Assembly (NCBI GenBank): GCA_025617375.2
Contig: JAMYGW020000003.1
Span: 1,674,001-1,738,000 of the forward strand
Origin: Acarospora socialis
Taxonomy: Eukaryota; Ascomycota; Lecanoromycetes; Acarosporales; Acarosporaceae
Direction of reading: 5' to 3'
Length of the DNA: 64,000 nt
Under the pieces are notes generated by a model. The model was not told the origin of the DNA and made no database searches. It saw nothing but the letters and a program-made list of their open reading frames with translations. How positions within the stretch are numbered: the stretch's first letter is position 1; each line of letters begins with the position of its first letter. Shown here piece by piece: positions 35,281-49,000 of this stretch. The translations under genes were made by a program, and so were the position numbers.

Positions 35281-38195
35281 TGTTAGAATCAATTTATATG
35301 ATTGATTTCTAAGTCTATGATAAAGTGTTGATTGATTGAGAAAACTATCTAAAAAGTGGTGTTTTACTCAGATGCAGACCTCTTATAAACTAGTGTCAAG
35401 TACTTCTGTAGAGTCTCATCTTATTGTAAAGTTTTAATTTCACTGAGCTCTATGAATTCATAATAACTGCTCATAAAAACATTGAAAGATGATGTTCTCA
35501 TCACACATGCTAGTCATACTAATATGAAGCAAGACAACAATGATGTTTTCTGCTAATCTTCTGTGTCAAAATGTCTTAAGTAGTCACACTCATTATAAAT
35601 TCTTCATCAACTTCTTTTCTTCATGATTTGTCTGTGCAACTAGATCAACAATGATGAGAACAACAAGATGTAGTGTGATCAAAGATGTGAAGATATTCAT
35701 GAAGACTGTTTGATGATAAAAAGACTTAATGACATGTGTGACATGTCTGAGAATGTAATTTTGTCATTGATTTGTCATGTGTTTCAGAGTGTAATTTGAT
35801 GTTCAAAATCACTGGAATTTGTGCATTTTTTGAGATCATTTTGTGATAATGTTGTGTAGACATTTTAATTGTGATTTCATAGTGAAATGCAATGACTTGT
35901 GTCTTTGAGTCACTCATCATCTTTGAGAACTTAGTTAAGAAGATTGTAAATTCATGATGACTATTTATGATTAGCTTGTCATTTTCACAGTTCAAAACCA
36001 TGCTCTCTGTCTGCATGACATTCATTTTAACAAGAATTTTGATATTGAGTTCATTCATCATGTGAATCTTGCATCTCATGTAGATCTTGTTCTTGCTGTT
36101 GTCATCATGAATATATAGATGTAAATTGACATGTTCAGTGAAGATAAATTCATCAATGATATTGTCAATTTGTAAAGTTGTTTCACTAAATTGCAGAAGA
36201 TTTTCAGCAGCTAAACTGTGATCAATGAGTGTGTGAGTAACATCAGAGTCTAAACACACAGACTGAGATTTAACAGTAAGACTGTCAACACTGATCTTCA
36301 CAATAACATAACTGATAGAAATAACAGCATCAATGTGATACAATGAAACAAAATAGTTGTAGTGAGTGTCTGTGATGTGATATTTAAGATGTGTGATTGA
36401 AGAAAAGATCTTTTTGCATGCTAGACATGAGTAGATATGCTGTGCAATTGCTTGATTTGCATAGTCATGATTTGCTGTGTCATCTTGACTAAAGTCTTGA
36501 TCAAGATACTTGCTGTTTTATTGATTCACATAGTAGACTGCAGAATGTGCTTCAATGTCATTGTTGAGATCTGCATGATAGACTAACTGAGAATGTGCTC
36601 AGTTTTTGTGTGCACAAAACTTGTACTTGTGAAGTTCATGCTTGCAGAGTGCTCATTGTGAACAAAGAGACTGCTGAGATTGTGAAGATTGTGATCTGTT
36701 GTCTTGATGTGAATTATAGTCATGATTTTTGTAAGAACAAGATGAGTGTGTCATAGTGTAACTGCTGTAATTCAAAGATTTATATCAACAGAAGTCATGC
36801 AGCAACAAGAATTTCATAAAGTGTTATATTCACATCTCTTTCTTTTTCAGTAGAAGATTGATGAATTGAGTCTTGAAGATCTCAATTGTGAACTGTGAAA
36901 CATGCAATTACAGCATTGAATTGAGGTTCTGTCAGGCAAAAAGCACACAATTGTATAGTGATAATTTTGTCAATTTTTTGTATTGAACAACAGTCTATAC
37001 ATAGATCATGAGATCTTGATCATTGTGAACATTCTTCACTGTATACTTTTTCTTTAGTAAGATGTTCATAGTCTGTGATGACAAGATCTTAAATTGAGTC
37101 ATAAGTTTGTGAGTTCAGTCATCTAACTCATGTTCATTGAATAAATTCATTCATTCAAGTGATGATTTCATCACATATCAGATGAGTGCAGTATCACAGA
37201 AATATGTGTAAAGACTTGTTTAGATCATCTCATTGTCATGAATCTTGACTATGATCTGACATTGTGACACAAATAGATGAACATTACAGTAGTACACTGT
37301 TTTGTTCACACTGACAATGTCATCATCATCATACTCAATAGATAGATGTGAATCAAAAAGGTCAATTTCTTCTGCATGAAATGTTGTTGTTGTATGAGTG
37401 TTGTCAATATGAGCTTAAAATTCAAGCACTTTATCTTTTCATTCATCAGCACATTTCTTGCTCAAATCTTCTAGAACATAGTCATTATTATTCTTCACTA
37501 ATTGCTCTGTCAAAGATCATCTAACTGTGATCTTTAATGAGATTGATGAGCTGACAGAATAATGAAATCATGAGTAAGAGATTTGTCATTGAAGAAGTAG
37601 ATCTAATTTGATGTTCAAATTGATGTTTGATTTTTCAATAATGTTGTACATCTTATCAATATCTGTTAGAATGAGATTGTTTTGATGTCTTTCATCTTTC
37701 AAAAGATGAATATTCTTCATTTGACTGACAAGAGCATTTATGAAGTCTCATGTAAAATGACAACAAGATTTAGATGTTTCATCAGACTGTGCTGTTGCTG
37801 TTGTTTCTTCATGTGTTTTAATCAAATTAATACTGATCATGATGCTGAAATTAGACTAGTTTGATGAAGCAAATGTCTCATTTCTTGTTTGATTTCATGT
37901 GCATTTTATAGACTACCACAGAGAACAATTTTAATGCAGCATTTTTAAGCTCACTGACATCTAGATATGAAGATCTAGACTGAATGCTTTAATCAGTTGA
38001 TGCTATCAATTGTTAGAATTAATTTATATGATTGATTTCTAAGTCTATGATAAAGTGTTGATTGATTGAGAAAACTATCTAGAAAGTGATGTTTTACTCA
38101 GATGCAGATTTCTTATGAACTAGTGCTGAGTACTTCTGCAGAGTCTCATCTTATTGTAGAGTTTCAATCTTACTGAGTTCTATGAATTCATAACA
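35281..38195 (-). mobile_element. Non-autonomous LTR element with retropepsin-like ORF (fossil), nested
   Basis: 2,915 bp. LTRs of 185 bp at 35,281-35,465 and 38,011-38,195 start TGTTAGAAT and end AATTCATAAYA; target duplication CTCAC at 35,276-35,280 and 38,196-38,200. The LTRs differ at about 15 sites by eye, all transitions. A 205-codon open stretch on the minus strand (35,726-36,343) resembles a retropepsin domain (LDSDVTHTLIDHS near the expected active site, then MNVMQTESMVLN). Upstream on the same strand is gag-like sequence; no reverse transcriptase or integrase was found. It interrupts the integrase of the family 2 Ty3 element, so it is younger than that insertion. Confidence 0.82.
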
Positions 38196-41100
38196 CTCAC
38201 ATTATATACAAACTTCATTAAGAACAGTAAGAATATTCAGTCATTTTATTCATAGTTAACATAACTCTGCAGATATTGTTCAAAAACATTATTCTGATGT
38301 TCTGTCTGTTTATTAGTTTGTAAATGAAAGATAGTGTTTAGTTGTCACTTAATTTTTAAAACATACATTACATTGATTCAGAACTGTGAGATAAACAATG
38401 ACTTTTAATCTGACATTATGACTGTCAGAACTTCATGTAAACAAACTATTTTTTGTATAAAGATCTTTGCAAGATCTTCTGTGATCATGTTCTTTCAACA
38501 TGAAATATAGTGACATATCTTCAAAAATTTGTCAATTACATTCAGAATCACATCATAAATATCTTTATAAATTCTGTTCTCTGACAGATCTGTAATGAAA
38601 TTTATTGTGATTATGTTTCAAAATCATATAAAGTATTTTAAGAACTGTAACTGCTCTGTAGACTTTCTGCAAATTACTTGTGCTTTTAGACATATGAGAT
38701 AGAATAGACAATAATTCTCAATTTGTTTTCTCATCTCTGATCATCAGTACTTCTCATGAATTTGTATATAGATTTGATTTGTGATTAAATGTTTTGCAAG
38801 AAAATCATTGTGATGTTTTTGCAATATCTCATTGTGCAAAGCTTTCATGTACAGAATATATATCACATCATTGACATAGAAAAGATCTTTCATCTGTGTT
38901 CAGTTAAGATATTAACTTTATTTCTTTGATGTTTCAGCAGTCTTCAGACTCTGAGTCATCTTGTTTGCAAGAGAATTTATTCAAAAATACTTTGATAAAC
39001 TCTTTAGAAGAATTTTGCTCACATTTTCATATGTGACTTTCTCTGTAACAGCTTTGCAAACTTACTGTCTATAATTTTTATTTTTTTGATCTGTGCAGTC
39101 TGCACTTAGTAGTTGTCTAACTTGTATACAAGTTTAAATGTGCACTTCACAACTTATATTTACATTCTGTTTATTCTCTGTAACAGTCATTGCTGTTGAG
39201 AACAGAATTTCTTTTAGTGTTGAGTGATGTTTTATGATAATATTTTTTGTTTTAATCTCTTGTCAATAATTAGTGCTCTGAGATGACTCATTCACAGAAT
39301 TCATAATTTTTTTACAATACATCATACAAAAATTGTATGCTGATAACTGCAGAGCTCATTTTACATGTTTTTGCAACAGCTTATGAAATAATTTCACTAT
39401 TTAATGCAAATTGTCATGATCTGTAAGAATCTTAATTGTGTGTTTTGTTTCTTTAAGATAATGTTGTCAGTGATAAACACTCTTAACTATAACAAGCAGC
39501 TCTTCATCATCAGTTTTATAGTTTCTTTCTGCAAATATCATTTTTCACAAGTAGTACATAACTGATCTTCAGTCATCATGTCTTTGTGTTAAAATGTTAA
39601 ATATAATAAATTCTGAGATATCTGTCTTTACTTGAATTTCTTTTTCTGAATTAAAGTGTCTCAAAAAAGATGCTGTTGTAAAGATCTTGATTAGTTCACA
39701 AGAAAAATGTGTAATCTTTGAGATCAGAAATTCTGATATTTGTGAGATCAGTTTTTTCTTTAAAATGTCTTCACTGTTTTTCAGCATGCTCATAAATCTC
39801 ACAGCAATGTAAAAAAATTCATTTATGAATCTTCTATAGAAGTTTATGAAGTCTATAAAACTTTGAATTTTGAAAATACTTTTTGACTCTGATCAGTTAA
39901 GAATCATGACAATGCAATCTTCTTTCATCTTTACTTCTTTATCTGTGATAATAAATTTCACAAAAAGTACTTTTTTCACAGTAAACTGACACTTATTAAA
40001 CTTCACATACAGTTCTACTTTTAAAAATGCTTCTAGAATGATGTGAACATGTTGTTCATGCTTATTTTCATTTTTAAAATAAATCAGAATATTGTTCAGA
40101 AATATTATTATGAAGATGTTTAAATACTTGTGAAGTATTTTGTGAATGTATGACTGAAAGATTGTCAATGCATTGATTAATTCAAAAAACATCATCAAAT
40201 ACTTATACAGTCTGTACTGAGTGCAGAAGACTGTCTTTCATTTGTTATCTTTGTGAATGCAAATTCAGTAGTAAATGTTCTTTATATTAATTTTTGTGAA
40301 GATTTTGATTTCATTTATGCAATTCATGATCTTCTCAATTAAAAGTAAGAGATAATGATTCTTTGCAGTAACTGCATTGAGTTTACAGTAATCAACACAT
40401 AATCACAGCTTACTGTTGAGCTTAAGTGTAAATAGCACTGATGCTTCTGCAAAAAACTGTGAGAACTGAATGAAATCATTTTTTAAATTTTTATTCAGAT
40501 ATCTTTGAAGCTCTATGAACTTTTTTTCTAAAAAATTATAAATTAAAGCTGAAGAGTGAAGTCTGTTCATTAATTAAATCAATGATATGATTTTGTTCAC
40601 AGTGCAGAGACAAGTTATTAGTTTTACTTTTTAAAAACATCTCTGCAAGATTATAGTACAGCTTTGAAATTTTTATTTAAGTTGTATTATTCTGATTCTT
40701 TGCATACTCTATGCAAACTTAATATATCTGACTTAAATCTTCAAACTCTAGCTTCTTTCTGAGAACTTTAAAATCTAATTCATCATTATTTTCTGATTTT
40801 GCAGAGTCTCTTACATTCTTTCTTTAAGTGAGAATTCACTGAAAGTAACTTATTACTGAATTTCTCTGAATCAGTCAGATCACTTTAAGTATTATATCAG
40901 ATTTTATTTTTGTGATTGTAAGAAATTTGTGATGCTTGTGAGTCTTTTCATTATTATTGTGAATGAAGATCTGTTCATGATATATATTATATGTAATCAC
41001 TAATTGTTGATTGATATCAACAGCATCTCTTGTGAAAAACAGAAGTATTAAATTTAAAATTATAACTATGTTCAGATGCAGAAAGTTGATATTATTTCTG

Positions 41101-42815
41101 TTGTTTATCATTGTTCATAGTTTCTGCTTCACAAGATATATTACAATTTATAGAGCTTTCTTCTTGAAGAAATTCAACTGAGAAAATTTATATATCTTAT
41201 GTATGATTTCTTTCTTAGAAAACTCTGTCTTTGCAGACTTTTTCTTTGTCTTTTCAATGATATTATTTTTCTTTAAGAATTCATATGCTCTGTGAAAGCT
41301 TCATGAACTTTTTTTGTTTGCAGTATTCATAAGAGTTTTATTCTTCTTAATGCTTCAGCAGTTTCTTGTGAGATGACTGATCTTGTTATAATTGAAATAC
41401 TTAATAGATCAGTTTTTATCACTCTGAGAAGCTTTTCTCTTGAGCTTTGTTGTAGACTTATTGTTAGTCTTTTGAAAAGACTTAAACTTCTTTTGATAAA
41501 GTGATGCTTCTTTTTGCTCATGAAAGAATAGATTGAATCATAATTTCTTTGTGAAAACTATTATATTCTCTTTGATTTTAAACAGCTCTGATTGTTCACA
41601 AATTTTTTTGTGTATAAGTTTGTTTAAATCACAATAAAAGAGCATGATTTGAATTTTATTCATCTTGTTTACTTTGCTCTCTATTTGAAATTGAAGTTCA
41701 TTATAATAATGAAGATATTTCTCATTCAACTTCTCATTTCTTTTACTTGCTCACAATCACTTTATTCAGATATTATGAGTTCAATTTGTTTTATTTTTTA
41801 ACAAGTTCTTCAAAAATTTCTTCAAGAATTCTCATTCTTCTGTGAGCTCTTTCTCTTCACAGTATGTTTTTTATTGATTTATAATGAAGTAGTGTAAATG
41901 ACAGATCATCTCTAAATACTGAGTCTTTTTTAACATGTTCTCTGTATTAATATTCATCTGATGACAAAAATCATAATAATGACTGTAAATACTGTTCTTA
42001 TAGAGATCTGCATTCAAGAGTATCTTTATGAACTAAATTTATTTAACTTCACAATTTATCTTTAGATCTGCAGACTCAGAGTGATCATGTTTGATTTGTG
42101 CACAAAGTTGCAGATTTGTATATTTTTGCTCTGCAAACTGAATTTTTAATTTTAATTTACAGATCACAGCACTTTCTGAGAACTTCTCAGATTTCAATAT
42201 TTTTATGAAAGTATTTACTATCTCATAAAGAGATTCTTTATTCTTTCACAAAGTGTATCTGATCTCACAAACAACTTCTTTAGATTCATAGATTTGTTTG
42301 TTGATTTCATAAGATATAATTTGCATCTCATAGTCTTCAAGTTCATTCTTTTTTTCTTCTTCATCATTATTCAACATTTGCAGTATAAAGTTCTCATCAC
42401 TTTTAAGTTTGTTAATAACTGATTCATGAACATCTTCAGTGAGATTACTCACAGAGATTTCAGACTTCTTTAGATGCTCAGATTTTTCTTGCATTACAGA
42501 ATTCTTTAATTTCACTTCTTTTATTTGCATGATTCTTTCTGTTCTTCATGAGAATTGTTTTGATCTTGAATTCATTGCTGAGTAACTGCTTTACAATAAA
42601 TTGAAGTGACAATACTGTGAGACTGATCTTGACAGTTATATGATAATGAACTTTAAGAGTTGAGATGCATAGATAGAATTGTTGCTAGTTTTTGCAAAAA
42701 AAAAAAGTGTGCACTTTTATTTCTTTGTGAAGACTGACTTATTAAGCACACTAGTTATGTGAGATCTTGCAAGAAAGTTCTAGCTCTTCACAAACTGAAG
42801 TGAGCTTATATTGCA

Positions 42816-45800
42816 TTTTGAGACTTGATTGAATCAATTCAGTCAAATGTAAACAAAACTCAGCTAGTGTCTAGACTTTTTTTAATTAGAATGTTATCTG
42901 CAAATCATGAATTATTTGAGACAGCATCAGGTGCAAGATCAGTGAAGTGATTCTTTTACATGTCATTGTTATTACAGTTGTGTGCTGCACAATCTGCACA
43001 TTCACTCATATATTCACTTAGAACCTGACTGCACAAGTCAGGCAGGTCTTTTGTCTTAGTGGTCAAGATTCTTTACAATTGTGCTCAAAATTCACATGAT
43101 GAAGATGCACAAGATTATATTGTGTATAAAGACACATCACACACTTCTTGTAATCTGTTTATGATCTTTTTATTTGTTCATTCTGTGTGTAAAACATGAA
43201 CAATATGAGAGCTGACTATTTGAACTAAGTCTTGTCTTTACTTTGAAATACTCAAGTTCTTTACATATCATGCTCTTTGTCATCATTCTATTCTATAGTA
43301 TAGCATGAAGTATCTTGAAAAGACATTCAACATGTTTATTAACAGATCTATCTGATATATGAATGAGACAAAGTCTCTTTGACTGACAGTCTTTTGTTGT
43401 GATTAAGAATCAAGAGATGCTTAATGAAATTCATACATTCTCATGAAACAATATTGTGTGACAACTGCTTCAGCTTTTCTTACAATGATTTTATCTTTAT
43501 AAATTGTGTCTGCTCAGATGATTCAGATAATGTAAATGTTGCAACTTTGAGAAAGTTAACAGTGACAAATTCTTCTAAGTAACTCAAATTCACTGATTGT
43601 TCAGACAGATCTATTAATTGTATTATCTTTGTGATACATCACATCTTCATTATTTCATCAATGATCTTGTCACCTGACCCAAAAATTAGTTTTAAGATCA
43701 ATCAATGTAATAACTATTCTATGATTAGCAGTATACTAAATTAACATAACTGAAAGTTCACACTTACAGTCATCTCAAGTGATCACACATCAGAAGTATG
43801 TCAACAACTCAGATCATGTTATATTTCAGAAGTATATGTTGACAAACTTTGAACACACATCTTGTTGTAGTTCTTCTCAATCACTACTCTACAGTCAGCA
43901 AAGTGAAATAAAAGTGAGTGCATTAGTCTCATTAGTTAACTTACAGTTTTTCAGATCAGTCAGTTTGATCTTTGAAGAAGATTCAGTGAGATTTGACAAT
44001 AGAATATTGTTGAGATTGATGTCTGCAAATCAGCTTCACTGTCAATCAAAATACATTAATTTATTATCACTTATTGATGTGAACATCTTAAGCATCTTGA
44101 AAGACAGTCAGAGTCTTAAGAGTTAACTTTGCAATAATCTGCAGAAGACTGAGAATTAACTAAATTCTGCTGAAAGACACTGTACAAAGCTCACTCTTTA
44201 TTCACTTAAACATCATACATCTTTGCTGCAGCTTGAGTGCAATTTGATTCTCAGAACTGTGATTGATGAGGTTATACAGTTTTTGAATATAGTGTGATGA
44301 ACTAATTTTGTGATCTTGATAGTTATGATGCTCACACTCATAGATTATCTTTCTGTGATCAATTGACTCTGACTTTATAACAGCACTATATATATCAGAT
44401 TAGCTGAACTTTCTACTAGAAATATTGCAGTAAAGAAGACATACAAACATAAAAAATATCTGAACAAAGCAGCTTCTGAACTGTTGATTACAATTGTTGC
44501 TTTGAAGACAGAGATATTTTTCAAGATCTTGATGATCTGATATGTAACTTTGCACTTTTTGAGCTCTTGATCAACAATAAGTGACATTTTTTCATATATG
44601 CATTGTCATTTATAAGTGTGAGTGAACAAATAGATTTGTCATGAGTGACTTTTAAATGAATTGATTACATCAGCAATACTAATTCTAACTGTGTAAACTT
44701 ATTATGATGTTCTCAAGAAGCAAAGTTTCAAACATGAGAAAACAATTCACACTACTTGATAAAGATATTTAAAGTCTAAAAGCAGAAAGACAAAGCAAAC
44801 TCTTGTCTGTACTCACTATTTCTTCTGCTTGAACTACTTAGTAAATTTAATTTTGTCAGCACAACAGACTAACAGCAAGTAATACAGCTGAACTCATCTT
44901 CTGCTGAGCAGAATTTTTTGTTATGTGAGCAGTTTTGATCTTGATCTCATTGCTGTTCAAGATTTCAATGATTGTATGTTCAGCTTTGTTTATATTGCTT
45001 AAATAATTTATGAAACTGTCATAACATAAGCAAGTGTTCATAATCTGAACTCAGATTTACAATTATTCTCACACAACTCTAAAAATGATAATTATGATCT
45101 TCACATTGTTCAATAGCATGATAAACTCAATAAAAACATTCTTGATTCTCTCTGCTATTGTCTTTTTGACAGCTGCAGAGATTGCATTGATGATGCAGTT
45201 GTAGTCTTTTTTCTTGACAACATCACTTAGAATAATCTAAATAGTTCAGTTGTCAGAGACAAACTGTTTGAGTAGTTGATTAAACATATTAAGAATTCAA
45301 GATATGGTTTTTCAAGAGTAAAAGTGTGCTTGATAACTGTTACTGACTATGAATACAAGATCATTAAATATTCTTTTCTTTCTCTTTCATAACTTATTAA
45401 GAGCATGCAGAATCTTTTCAGATTTCAAATGTCTATAAGAGAAGTGAATCATAGCTACAGTTCTGCATGAAGACATGAGTCTTTGACTGAATTCTTGATG
45501 AATAAGAGCTAGAATTTATGATTATAGATAAAAAGATTGCAATGAGACAAAGTATTCAATTGTTAGCTCTAGAATGATAATCAAAGTTAAATACAACTGA
45601 TTTCACAGAAGACTCAGTTCTACTATATATTACTGAATTGTGATGCTCATCATACTCACTGAAGAGCATGTAGAGCTGATAGATTCATTATAAGTCTATT
45701 GTTTCACTCTCAAGCATATGTTCTCACATATACTTTGTGTGCATATCTTCTAACAAATCATCTATCAATTTTATGTCTATCTGAGCATGATCATAATACA

Positions 45801-46070
45801 ACTCACACAGTGCTGATCATAGTTTTCTTGCTTTGAAAGTTCTTAGCAAGCAGATTGACAATCAGAGAATATGCTGCTTTCTGAAAATTTTTAGCTTTTT
45901 TCAATAATACAGCTCAAAACATACAATATTTTTCATAGATGAAGATCAGAATTCTTGATTAATTAACTGATAAGTGTAGTATCTGTTGTTCTTGCATATA
46001 ATCAGTGCAAGATCAGCATTGCATAGTTGTGCAAGCTCATCAGTCTTTTTAACTAAATTTTATTTTCTTT
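42816..46070. other. AT-rich segment, unresolved mobile-element remains
   Basis: Host sequence into which the copia element inserted. No family secured. A plus-strand open stretch at 43,779-44,126 (VNNSDHVIFQKYM) faintly recalls the end of the DUF3435 catalytic domain. Minus-strand coding-like stretches occur at about 44.4-46.0 kb. A patch with hairpin CCTGACT-GCACA-AGTCAGG at 43,025-43,043 keeps GG and CC. Confidence 0.35.
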
Positions 46071-46075
46071 GTATG

Positions 46076-49000
46076 TGTTGAGAAGTGCAGTGTTCTAGCT
46101 GCTTTTATAGTCTTAGTTGAGACTAATGTCAAAGATTGCTCATTATTCATATAGTCTGCATGACAGAGTATGTGAATAAACAATCTCTACAATTCACATT
46201 AATCACAGTCAAGTCAACAGTGTATATTTCACTAAATAGACAGTTAATCAGCAGTATAACACAAGTATTCTTTTATTTCTCAATAAATTATAAGTTTAGA
46301 TTAACAAGAAGCTTCTTAAAGAAAGAGCATACTGTTTTAGTGTCTCAGCAGCTTGATATAAGAACTCAAAGATTGAGCAAAACAAGCATTACTGATCATC
46401 AATATAAAGCTTTAAGATTGAACAAAACAATATTCTCAGCAGCTTAATACAGAATCAAAATAAATACTCTTGACTGTCAATACAGAACTCAAAGATTGAG
46501 CAAAATAACATTCTTGACACTTGATATGAAGCTTTAAGATTGAGCAAAATGAAACTTACTGACAACTTGATATAATGCTTAACAGTTGAGCAAACAAGCA
46601 CACACACTTTTTCTTTTTCTTATTTACATGATCTTTTTTTATACATCTTAATACTTCACTTTATTCATTTCTTATACTATGTACTGACAGTCATCAAAAA
46701 CTACACTATAAATTTCAATGACTCTTTCACAAAGCAACAACTCATCTCAATTCTCAGTTACAAGAACTGTGAGCAATGATTTACTTTCATGAAAAAATGA
46801 CTGATAAATGAAAATCTGTGATATATCATCAAGATCTCAATGATTAATACTTTTGTCAGTGACTTCTTCTTCTTACTCAGCAATCTTAACTTTAAAAGTT
46901 AAAAGTCTAACACAAAAACTCTGTACTAACTGATCATCTATATCAGTGCAGATGATCAGAAATACATTGCAGACAAAATTAATGCAAAAAATATTTGAAA
47001 TATCTTGAAGTTTAAATACAAAAAGAAGCTGCAGATCACTAAAAAATAATATTTAATGAAGTTTATTGAATACAGAATGTTAATAAATATATTTATTAAT
47101 GAAGCATAAATATATCTCAACAAGCTGAACAGAAAAATTGTTGTAACTCAGTCTGATATAACTGATTTATTTAAGTTTGAGCAACAATTTCAGACATTTC
47201 TTCAAGCATTATCTGAGAACTACACAGTGATTCACAATGCAATCAATACTCAAAACATCTCAAACATCAAGAGAAGTCTGCAGAAGCTTCAAGAGAAGAA
47301 GATACAATTAAAAATTATTGAGACTGTTTTGTAAACAGATCAACACAAAGAGAAAAATTCAACATACTTATATCAGTATGATGTGAAATATCATTATTGA
47401 AGATCATCAAGCTTCAGCAATGATCATTTTTCTTAGCATAAATTAATTAAATATTTTCTCTGCTGTAATTTTCATCACATTTAAGACTGTGAATATCTTT
47501 CTGCTGCTTGCAAGAACATTGAGTTAAGAAAGTTATTTGTTTCAATTGTAATTAAGTTAGTCAGAAAGTCAGACAAGTTGTTTGTAGATAATTTACATTA
47601 TAAAAATAAAATAAAATTCAAGCACAAAGACAGAAAGCATAAAGCTTTTGATGCTGAAATTAAGAAAAACAATGATTCATTCTCATTTAAGTTTGATGCA
47701 GAGAAAAATAATGAGATTGTTACTTTGTTTAAAAAAACTGTTAATAAGATACTCAGCTTTAAATGAATTGCAGATTCTGAATATTTCACATATATAATTA
47801 ATTAACATCAACTTTTTAGCAGCTCTTTAATACACATACAGTGCTGAAGAATTAAAGTTGAGAAATAACACTTATACTCTCACTACTATAAAGTAACTGT
47901 GATGCAGAACAGATTCAGAAACTTTGTGAATTTAAGTTTAATACTTTATGTGTCTGAATTAAAAGTTAATCTTTTATCAGAAAAGCAAATGTGCAAAATG
48001 AAATTGCAGAAAAGCTTTGATCAGCACAGTCTTTATATGCAGAATAAACATAACAATATTATAATAAAAGTGTCTGAGCAAAACAGTGTCTATATAATTA
48101 AATACATTGCAAAAAAACTGAATGAGTTTGCTCTGTTATCTGTTATACATGTGTTATTCAATTCAGAAATGACTCTTTCAGTCACAATATCAAATATGAA
48201 CTTTCAGACACAGACTGATTCATTAAGCTCTGCTGACACTTCATTTTCTGTTAACATTTTACTTTTAAGTGAAAAGATCAAGATCTACAAGTTATAACAT
48301 CAACAGTTTGTTTATCTTGACTCTGCAAAGCTTTACAATCTTTATAAAATTACAATTTTTGAAAAGTCAATCTTCATTGTTGAAGACAAGAAGAACATAT
48401 GTAAAATTTGTGTCATCATTAAATTTATCAATCAACAAAAACACACTGTAAGTGAACAGAAGATCAACATTCTTACTTTAATTTTCATTGATATATGTAG
48501 TTTCTTATCTCTGTCATTTATTGAACATCAGTACTTTTTAAAGATTGTGAACAATCATTTTCAAAAGACATAAACAATACTGCTGAAGCAATGCAATAAT
48601 GTTTCACAGAAACTGCAAAAGTAACAATCAAAAATTGAGTTTCAAATCAATATGAAAGTACTTACTGTACAGAGTGACAATGTCACAGAGTTAAGATCAA
48701 TTTTGAATGACTAATGTGAACTCTTTAACATCACACTGCAATACACTGTGTTCTATATGTTTATTCAGAATAATATTGTTAAAAGAGTTATCTGTATCAC
48801 TGAGAATTCAGTGTACATTATAATTAAAAAGACAGAACTTTCAATAAAGTTCTGAGCAGAAACATCACAAATAGATGTTTATTTTTGCAATTAAACAGTA
48901 ATTGATTTCTTGATCAACAGCAGACAAACAATTTTAAAAAAGATCTTCACTGATGTATAGTCATTCATTGATTACATTTGTGTCTGAGATTGCAAATACT

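Larger units (their letters stand above)
31966..42810 (-). mobile_element. Ty3/gypsy LTR retrotransposon, family 2 (fossil, with nested insertion)
   Basis: 10,845 bp including a 2.9-kb nested element. LTRs of 195 bp at 31,966-32,160 and 42,616-42,810 start TGTGARACT and end TTAYA as read on the plus strand; target duplication TTGCA at 31,961-31,965 and 42,811-42,815. Coding parts lie on the minus strand: gag (about 42.5-41.4 kb, with a zinc-knuckle-like region near 41.4), protease region (about 41.1-40.8), reverse transcriptase (about 40.6-39.9, with NILIYFKNENKHEQHV), RNase H (39.8-39.2) and integrase (about 39.0-38.2, resuming below 35,275). The LTR-proximal 3 kb (32.2-35.2) carry tandem repeats and an antisense Cys-containing stretch. 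Broken in many places. Confidence 0.88.

Noticed and set aside
43058-43130. A genuine tRNA gene at the A-box-like patch
   Set aside because: No B box at proper spacing and no acceptor stem pairing that I can find; kept only as a low-level finding.
44400-46060. Helitron or RecQ-like helicase on the minus strand
   Set aside because: Coding-like stretches exist, but none shows Rep, Walker A or helicase motifs clearly enough to name a family.
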